Of a stretch of 64,000 bases of DNA, positions 57,665-64,000 are shown piece by piece. The position numbers and the translations under genes were made by a program. Under the pieces are notes generated by a model. That model saw only the letters and a program-made list of their open reading frames with translations, was not told where the DNA came from and made no database searches. Positions within the stretch are counted from its first letter, which is position 1; each line of letters opens with the position of its first letter. Source of the DNA: Miscanthus floridulus (lineage: Eukaryota > Streptophyta > Magnoliopsida > Poales > Poaceae); contig NC_089593.1 of assembly GCF_019320115.1 (NCBI RefSeq), positions 31,479,720 through 31,543,719 of the forward strand. The letters run 5' to 3'.

Positions 57665-57769
57665 TTTGTCGTGATCCTAGAAGGCATTGTTGTTGCCCTA
57701 GGTGGTCAGCAGTCTCCGGCTCCATCGTTGTTATCGTCGTCTGGCTATTTAGCCTAGAACTCCTTAGCC

Positions 57770-59620
57770 AAGCCAAGACAGTCCTTCATCTCATGCTCGC
57801 TGTTTTTGTGGAGAGGGCAGGGGCCATTGAGGATCTTCTTGTACTACTCATCATAGTTGCGCTTGGCGCGAGGTTCATCAATGGCGGCGATGATGTGGTC
57901 TAGTCGGCGGCGGCGATATTGACTAGATTTGGATCCTTTTGGCCAATCACGGCCACTGTCCCGATGGTGACTGTGGTCATCATAGCGGCAGTCGCTGTGG
58001 TGCCGGTCGTCGGGTCGCTCATCACTGCGGCGAGTTGGGCGATGAATGCCCGCATCCTCGTTGAAGCGCACTTCGGCCTCTTCGGCGTCGGCGTATTGAT
58101 CGGTGGTTGTTATCATCTCACCGATCCCCTTAGGTGGCTTGCGATTGAACTTAGAGTAGAGGCTACGGTGATGGAGTCCTCAGACGAAGGCGGTGATGAC
58201 CTCTGCTTCTGTGATGTTGGGAATAGAATTCCTCTTCTTGAAAAGCGTCTAATGTAGCTATGGAGGAGCTCGGATGGCTTCTAGTAAATGTGGTTCAGAT
58301 TGTGCTTGGTGCCCGGTAGAGTACACATGGCCATGTAGTTGTTGGTGAAGACCTTCTTTAGCTCTTCCTAGGATCCGATGGAGTCCGGGGCGAGGCTTGT
58401 GAACTAGTTCATTGCAGTTGGCATGAGCACGATGGGAAGATAGTTTGCCATGATGCTGGTATCCTCCCTCGGCGGCGCACACAACAGTGGCATAAGCTTG
58501 TAGCCACTGTGTGGGGTTCATCCGTCCTTCGTAGGGCTCGACCCTAGTGATTTTGAAACCACGGGGCCACTGGAGTGTCCGAAGTGCCCTTGTGAGTGCT
58601 CGGGGCCCTTTGGGATCGTCGCCGTCATGATCTGCGGCGTTGCCAGCATTGAGTGGCTGGAGGGTTGAGTCTGATTTACCGAACACTTGCTTGTACTCTT
58701 GACGGTGGCATACTTCTTCTTCATGGAGAGAAAAATGGTGCTCGTCGATACGTCGTCGCGCATCTCGAAGATTGTTGAGGTGTGGCTCAGACGTCCTGGT
58801 CGACTTCCTAGTCGTGTTGGCGAGGGTGGTCGACGCGGTTGCCCTTGGCTCCTCCCTGGAGAGGTTGTCCATCATCATGGTGCTGGTCGACAAAACGACT
58901 TTGGCTAGGGCACCGATTAGATCTCGGCACGGCTGATCTGCGAATTGAGCTCATCGAGTAGGAAGGTCTCTGATCCTGGCGGATCTCGTTGACCTGGCAG
59001 TGCACCGCTTTAAGCATGGCGGCGACCTTCGGTGTCTGTGGGAGCCAGGCGAGCTAATTCGTGGCCACAGTCAAGTTGGCGCTTCGGGTCTTGTAGACAT
59101 CGTGGCCTTCAACATGGACAAATTCGTTGTCGAGGTTGCGTTGGAGTTGGCATGGCCTTCCTTGCAAGTTGAGCTGATCATTGCGAGTATCCTTGGCTAG
59201 CACAAGGGTAGCTTTGTTTGCTCAGCACTGCACATGGTTGTCGTTCATGTTGACGCGGGCGGTGCGACCCTCCTCAGTTTCCCCTTCCTTCGAGGGGCTG
59301 TCGACGCTGACGTTGAAGATTGCGCCTCCATGGAAGGGAGGGAAAGGAGGTTGTCCGGCAGTGGTTTCGGCGATAGTCTCCATAGAGCCCTGGGACTCGG
59401 AGTCTGGATTCTCCTCCAGGATGGTTTGGAGGGATGCTCTGGGGCATCGGCCGATGTGTAGCATGCTGATAGCCGGCAGGAGCCGGTCGGCGAGAGGGTC
59501 GATATCTCCAACCTGGTCGGCAAATTTGCCCCTTAGGGCATCTTGATAGGCGGCGGCGACATTGGTGAGCCTGAAGGGTAGGGCCATAACCCCTAGAGTT
59601 TCCTGATCCACCTCCGATAG
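57770..59620 (-). pseudogene. element 4 gag
   Basis: On the minus strand from right to left: an N-terminal variable region (GKFADQVGDIDPLADRLLPA, 59222-59611); the pre-capsid region (HEEEVCHRQEYKQVFGKSD); the capsid-like start FKITRVEPYEGRMNPTQWLQ (about 58520); a frameshifted capsid remainder (58080-58450); an Arg/His/Asp-rich stretch; and a zinc-finger-like CPLHKNSEHEMKDC at about 57785-57830. The finger has the same CxxHxxxxHxxxxC form as in element 3. Frameshifts are numerous. Confidence 0.78.
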
Positions 59621-60005
59621 ATATGAATCGGAGGGTGGTCGGCGCTAGACCAGAGTGGTAAGAGCCGATTCTATGATGGAGAGGCAATCGGCGAGCTTCT
59701 GGCCAACCTGATCGATAGATGCGATCAGATCATCATTGTTGATTTGCCTCCTTGGGTAGCGGGGGAGCGGGCGGCGATTTGTCGGTGAAAGCAACCTCGG
59801 AGGTGGTTCCGAGATCAGATCTGCAGTCGCAGGTGTTGGGGTGATTAGCGCAGTATTGATCTGCACTGGCTCGATGAGCTCTCTGACTCTGTCAGCGTTG
59901 ATGATCCACGAGATCGATCCGACCGTGAAGATCTGGCCAGGCTATGGGAGGGACGAAGAGCCTACAAAACGTACCATCTTGTTCGACATGGAAACAGCAC
60001 GCACA

Positions 60006-60023
60006 CCCCTACCTGGCGTGCCA
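60006..60023 (-). other. primer-binding site of element 4
   Basis: The minus strand reads TGGCACGCCAGGTAGGGG two bases from the 5' LTR, one base different from element 3. Confidence 0.8.
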
Positions 60024-60025
60024 AC

Positions 60026-60465
60026 TGTCGATAGAATATTGTCGACAGTCCTCCGAGGGGGTATCCCATGAAGGTAGATTGATCGGCAGATATGTGTGTA
60101 ATCGAGAACAAGAAGGCAACAGAGACACACGAGTTAGACAGGTTCGGGCCATCCGCACGACGTAATACCCTACTCCTATGTTCTGTTGGATTGTATTGGC
60201 TATCGTATGATATTGTGTGTGTTTGGAGGGGTCCCTGCTCGCCTTATATAGTCTGGGGGCAGGGTTACAAGTCGGTTAAATCTAGAAGATAACCGAAAAG
60301 GAATAACAGATTACAGGAATCAAGGGATCATACGTATCCTAACAGATCCCGTAGTATCTTCAAGATATCTTCCTGTTGTCTTGCGGGATGCGCCGAGGAG
60401 GGCCGTGCCCCGTAAGGCTTCGTCTTATGTGGTCTGTCGTGTGTATCCGGGGCCGTACCCTCACA
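60026..60465 (-). repeat. element 4 right LTR (5' LTR in sense direction)
   Basis: 440 bp, TGTCGATAGAATATTG to GTACCCTCACA. The minus-strand TATA CTATATAAGG is at 60242-60251. Confidence 0.93.
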
Positions 60466-60470
60466 CGATT
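60466..60470. repeat. target-site duplication of element 4 (CGATT), right
   Basis: CGATT directly after LTR end CTCACA, identical to 45291-45295. Confidence 0.92.
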
Positions 60471-61143
60471 GCATTATGGTTTCATTTGTGACACACTTGT
60501 AATTATGTGTGGTGGTGGTGTCTTCATGTATGTTATCCTTGTAGTAGAAAAACAGCCCTTTCCGGTGCAATTTATATTCCAATTTACTCGTAGAAAAGGG
60601 TGCAAATGATTCCAAATGTTACAATTACTTATTCCGATTTACTCATAGAAAAGGGTGCAGCTACTCAGTTACTTCTTCAATAACTATGTATCTATTGACT
60701 ATGGATTCTTCATGTGATACCTCATAGGTAATTCATCTCTTGTTCTCTATCTTCATCATGAAATATTTTTGTTTGATTTGAAACAAGATTCTATTTAGTG
60801 GTAAATTTTGTAAGGAAGCATGAGCTTTAACTTTTCCTTCATGAAGTAAGAAACATATTGATAACCACAGCTTTCACAAAAAAGTCATGCACTTTGAACT
60901 TTACTTTTTGGGTTATACAAGATGATAAGTTGTCTTTAGTTTACAAAGCATAGGTGGTCATCACGAAAGTTGTTGATTTTGTTTGTATCATGCATGGTGT
61001 AGTCTCTATAGCATATATAGCCAAAATACACATGTAAAGGAATCACATCATTGTTACAATAACCATGAATACAACACAAAGGAGATGATGTAGGAGAAAT
61101 GCATGCATCATCTATGAATAGATGAAAACAATACCGCAAAACA
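60471..61143. other. AT-rich flanking DNA
   Basis: No coding region is recognised. A 30-bp direct repeat ending TAGAAAAGGGTGCA lies at 60575-60604 and 60629-60658. Confidence 0.5.
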
Positions 61144-61419
61144 CAAAGGTGCACTATTTTATTGTTGATTTGATCTTTTACAGTTCACCTCGGGTATAAA
61201 GGTATGTTTTAAAAGATTACCTTTTATATCTTTACATCACAAGCATACATCCAATGTAGTAGTTTCAATAAAAGAAGAAACTTTTCTCTACCCATAAATA
61301 AACCACCAGTTAAAATTTACCTAAACCCACCCTAAATTACCTGCTCCCTAGAGATAACCTTCACAACGTCCATCCAAACTTATGCACTCAGAAATACAAT
61401 ATTCTAAAAACGTAAGCAC

Positions 61420-61690
61420 ATGATCTTTTCTCAGCCATTCTCTCTCCTTACTCAACCATATCCAATGATCATCGTTGAATCGATCTCGACCTCCATGAGC
61501 CAATCTCCCCCTCCCGCAACCCTACCGCACACATATGCAGGGGCGCGACAATTCAGTTTCCCCTTGCACGTCGCTTCACCTCCTGAGTCTGAGTCACACG
61601 CCGCACATCCTTTCTTTTTCCTTTCTCCGCTCCATCCTTTTCCTTCCCTCTCTCTCATTCGCATACAGATTCGGGAAGCAGGCTAGCCAA
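61420..61690 (+). other. open frame of unknown meaning
   Basis: An 88-codon frame (MIFSQPFSLLTQPYPM...) is Ser/Pro/His/Phe-rich, in C/T-rich DNA resembling a plant leader. No homology is recognised. It may be the leader of a captured gene. Confidence 0.2.
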
Positions 61691-62119
61691 GGGCCCGGTA
61701 GCCGCGGGTGCAGGGCCACTACGAGCAGATATCATCGTCGGCCGCGTGCTCAGGGCCGCCAGCTCAGGCTGGCGGTGAGGAGAGGCCGGGCTGGCCATGG
61801 AGCGGAGGCCGCAGGCCGCGAATGCTAGGTCGCTGGCCACAAGCGCCTGGAGGCTGCGCGTGGCCATGGTGCGAAGTAGCCAGCCGACTAGCCGATGGCG
61901 TAGAGGCCACGAGGGGCTGCTGCTTGCGGGAGCCCTTGGCGCTGGCTCGCCGGCTGTAGGTGGGCTCACCGGCCATGGATCCCATCGCCTAGCCCCAGCA
62001 AGGAGCCAGCACTGGGCCGAACAGGGCTGTCGGCCACTGGACTAGGTAGCAGGGCCGTACCGAGAGCGAGGAGCCGGTGCACTCCTTCCTTGGTGGTCTC
62101 TCTCCTCCCGCAGCCATAG

Positions 62120-62364
62120 CACCGCTGCGGAACCATGCCCTGGAGCGGTGCGGCGTTCAGTGGGCGGCGGCAAGCATCCGTGGCGGTGCACGCGTCGTAT
62201 GAGGCTAGGGTGGGCATGATGGCAACCAAGGTGGGGATGATGACCTGCTTCGTGCCAGAGACGGGAAAGCCGGTGCCGGTGACCGTGGTTGGATTCCGGG
62301 AGGGCAGGACATGGTGACACAGGTGAAGATGGCCGCCGCAGGCAGGTACGACGCCGTGCAGGTC
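62120..62364 (+). pseudogene. plastid ribosomal protein L3 gene fragment
   Basis: Ribosomal protein uL3 of the chloroplast 50S subunit is nucleus-encoded. The plus-strand frame from 62135 reads a transit-peptide-like start (AAFSGRRQASVAVHASYEA) and then VGMMATKVGMMTCFVPETG and KPVPVTVVGFREG. After a one-base shift it continues DMVTQVKMAAAGRYDAVQV to about 62361. This is the N-terminal start of mature bacterial-type L3 (GTKxGM...VPVTVV motifs). Only about 80 of the family's roughly 200 or more residues are present, no L3 sequence follows, and the frame is shifted. It is therefore a captured or retained fragment, not a working gene. Its position inside an inverted-repeat element favours capture. 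Confidence 0.8.
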
Positions 62365-62679
62365 GCTTGCAGAATGATATTTGAAAAAACATAGCTAATG
62401 CATATCATTATTATTGCTTAATGTTCAGTTGTGTCCTAACTTGTTGAATTTTATTTACTTGCATTTAATCTTAACATGCAGCACAAACGATGAAACAAGC
62501 TGTCTACTACACAACCATATGTTTTATGCAATTTCAACACATGAATTTTTTTGCACCATAAGATTAAGATCCAACAGCCTCCACGCTTCTTCTACCTCCA
62601 GCATTCTTCTATCTTTTGATAATCACAAGATCACAGATCCACAAATCACAGGAACTTTTTTTTTCTATGGAAGGACAAA

Positions 62680-62960
62680 TCACAGTTCCGCCGCCGCCAC
62701 CGCCTCAGGTCGCGGTCGCTGCAGGTAGCCGCCGCCTGCGCCCAGGCTACTCGCCTCTGCCTTTGCCCCGCTCGACGCTCCTCCCAGGCTGCTAGCCGTC
62801 CGCTCGCCCGCCACGTCCGCTTGTCGGAGCCGCGCCATGCTCGCCCACCGCGTCCACTCGCCGGAGCCGCGCCATGCTCGCCCGCGCTCGCTCGTTCGCA
62901 AGCTGGTGCTGGTTCTCCGCTGCCGCGTGCGCTCGCCATGTGCGCGCTGGTGAGAAAGAG
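62680..62960. repeat. GC-rich segment with short duplication
   Basis: CGGAGCCGCGCCATGCTCGCCC occurs at about 62827 and again at about 62862 (unit about 35 bp). Surrounding CCGCC triplets keep minus-strand frames open. No known protein is recognised. Confidence 0.5.
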
Positions 62961-63552
62961 AGAGGAAGAGAGATAAAAAAATCCATGTGTTTTTTGTGTT
63001 AAAACACATGTGTGTTGTATAGCATTTCTGAACAATAAAACCATATTTTTGTTGGACGTGACTCTTTACTTGTTGGTGGATTGATTTTTTTATGGTATAT
63101 CAATAAATTATTATTTTTTATAATGATATCAATTAATTGTTGGATCACCGGAACTGACTCAGATCATGTTTTTGATATTGTCAAGATTGTTTTGCTGTTA
63201 TCTTTGGCATGGATAATGTTTTTTGACTGAAACAATTATATTACCTTTTTCTGCAATATAATTTGTTTGTTTTAGTGCATATATTTAAGTTCTAACTTGC
63301 GTACACCCGAATGTTGTTGTAGCGTTAGCACGAGCAGTATACCATTTAATACATAGATTTACATCTCAAATTATTGGAAACGATATAAAATAAATGATAT
63401 AAAAGTGCACCTTTTCTATCATTGGTACACATTAAACTATAGGAAGAAAATTAGTGTAGTAGTGCCAATAAAAAAGGTAACCTTTTAAAACATACCTTTA
63501 CACCTCAATTGGCTAGAAAAGATAAGACTAATGACAGAAAAGTGCACCTTTA

Positions 63553-64000
63553 CACCACAAACAGACATCCATTGTGGCAGTTTCGAGCAAGAAAAAGATA
63601 ATTTAAGGAGTGTTTATAGCTTGCACGAAAATCGGCTTCACCTCGAACCATGTATTCAACATGCACCTCCCCGGTCCATAGCACGAATCCAGGTAGTAAC
63701 ATACTCTCACCCACTTTATCATGTGAGTTGTCATCCATAGTGCACAAGTAATATCTACAAGTACCAGAAAGTAATATCTACAAGTACCAGAAAGTTGTTG
63801 GATACTCCCTTAACAAAGCAACCGTCAATAGATAACAAAAAAAAAATGGTTAATGACAAATAACCTCTAGCTAGAGGATATAAAGCCAGGAGCATGGATA
63901 TACTCAACCATGAACTCATGCGTGAAAGCAGGGACAAATAAGTGGCAAAGATGCTTATATATTTAAAAATATAACAAGAATAGAAAGAAATCAATCAAGA
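63553..64000. other. AT-rich flanking DNA
   Basis: No gene is recognised. A perfect 23-bp tandem duplication (GTAATATCTACAAGTACC-type) lies at 63748-63793. A direct repeat of about 50 bp relates 63548-63600 to 61232-61285. Confidence 0.5.

Larger units (their letters stand above)
45296..60465 (-). mobile_element. element 4: Tat-lineage Ty3/Gypsy retrotransposon with antisense gene
   Basis: LTRs of 452 and 440 bp, a perfect CGATT target duplication, minus-strand gag-pol and a plus-strand antisense gene, organised as in element 3. It is longer because of a solo LTR at 46644-49572. LTR end sequences, TATA region, primer site and untranslated modules resemble element 3, so the two are related subfamilies. 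It is more decayed than element 3, with catalytic residues of protease, RT and integrase altered. Confidence 0.93.
61144..63552. mobile_element. long-inverted-repeat element carrying gene fragments (Pack-MULE-like)
   Basis: The left arm (about 61144-61225) has AAAGGTGCACTATTTTATTG, ATCTTTTACAG and TAAAGGTATGTTTTAAAAGA. Its reverse complement is recognisable at about 63466-63552. The inverted repeat is about 80 bp or longer. Subterminal copies of GTGCACCTTT also lie near 63396. The AT-rich arms enclose a GC-rich interior (61680-62360 and 62680-62950) holding a plastid L3 gene fragment. This is the design of Pack-MULEs, but the true ends and 9-bp target duplication are not established, and other TIR elements are possible. 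Confidence 0.5.

Noticed and set aside
62646..63044. Minus-strand Ala/Arg-rich frame of 132 codons
   Set aside because: Low-complexity GC-rich sequence with an internal 35-bp duplication and no recognisable domain.
1..64000. Intact host genes, tRNA or rRNA genes
   Set aside because: None seen on either strand. All strong protein matches belong to transposable elements except the plastid L3 fragment.

Overview
The window looks like repeat-rich nuclear DNA of a grass (Poaceae), probably a panicoid such as a sorghum, sugarcane or Miscanthus relative. The species level is inference only. The evidence is Tat-lineage and Tekay/Del-like Ty3/Gypsy retrotransposons, CACTA subterminal repeats, a plant mariner-like transposase, and a nucleus-encoded plastid ribosomal protein L3 fragment. 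I found no intact host gene, no tRNA or rRNA gene and no CRISPR array. Identities and alignments were judged by eye, not computed.

Layout: (1) 1-1328: flanking DNA with a possible non-autonomous DNA transposon that carries a GC-rich minisatellite. (2) 1329-28460: a mariner-like element whose transposase gene is split, inside an intron, by a Tat-type LTR retrotransposon (element 1, 2550-26605). Element 1 lacks pol and is itself split in gag by a 15.1-kb Tekay/Del-like chromovirus with 4.35-kb LTRs (element 2, 9214-24315, perfect target duplication GGGTG). The right LTR of element 1 is a chimera containing a CACTA tail. (3) 28461-30324: CACTA subterminal repeats and unclassified DNA. (4) 30325-43372: a second Tat element (element 3), with gag-pol on the minus strand and a multi-exon gene on the plus strand. 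(5) 43373-45295: MITE debris. (6) 45296-60465: a third Tat element (element 4, perfect target duplication CGATT), containing a 2.9-kb solo LTR (46644-49572, perfect target duplication ACAGC). (7) 60466-64000: AT-rich DNA with a long-inverted-repeat (Pack-MULE-like) element carrying a fragment of the plastid ribosomal protein L3 gene.

How the parts work together: in the Tat elements gag-pol is read on the minus strand from the right LTR. A tRNA-like primer site lies next to that LTR. Between pol and the left LTR lies an unrelated gene in antisense. It has its own TATA-like box, a CT-rich leader, a Transposase_28-type N-terminus in elements 3 and 4, a coiled-coil middle and GT-AG introns. Next to the left LTR are short tandem arrays. 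Because the genomic RNA is antisense to this gene, reverse transcription would preserve its introns. Element 2 carries a different addition: a sense-strand coiled-coil ORF between its 5' LTR and gag.

All mobile elements here appear dead. In element 2 the gag-pol frame runs about 4.4 kb with no frameshift. It is broken by eleven stops, ten of them TAG, mostly where CAG (Gln) is expected. This fits CHG-methylation deamination as the main cause of decay.
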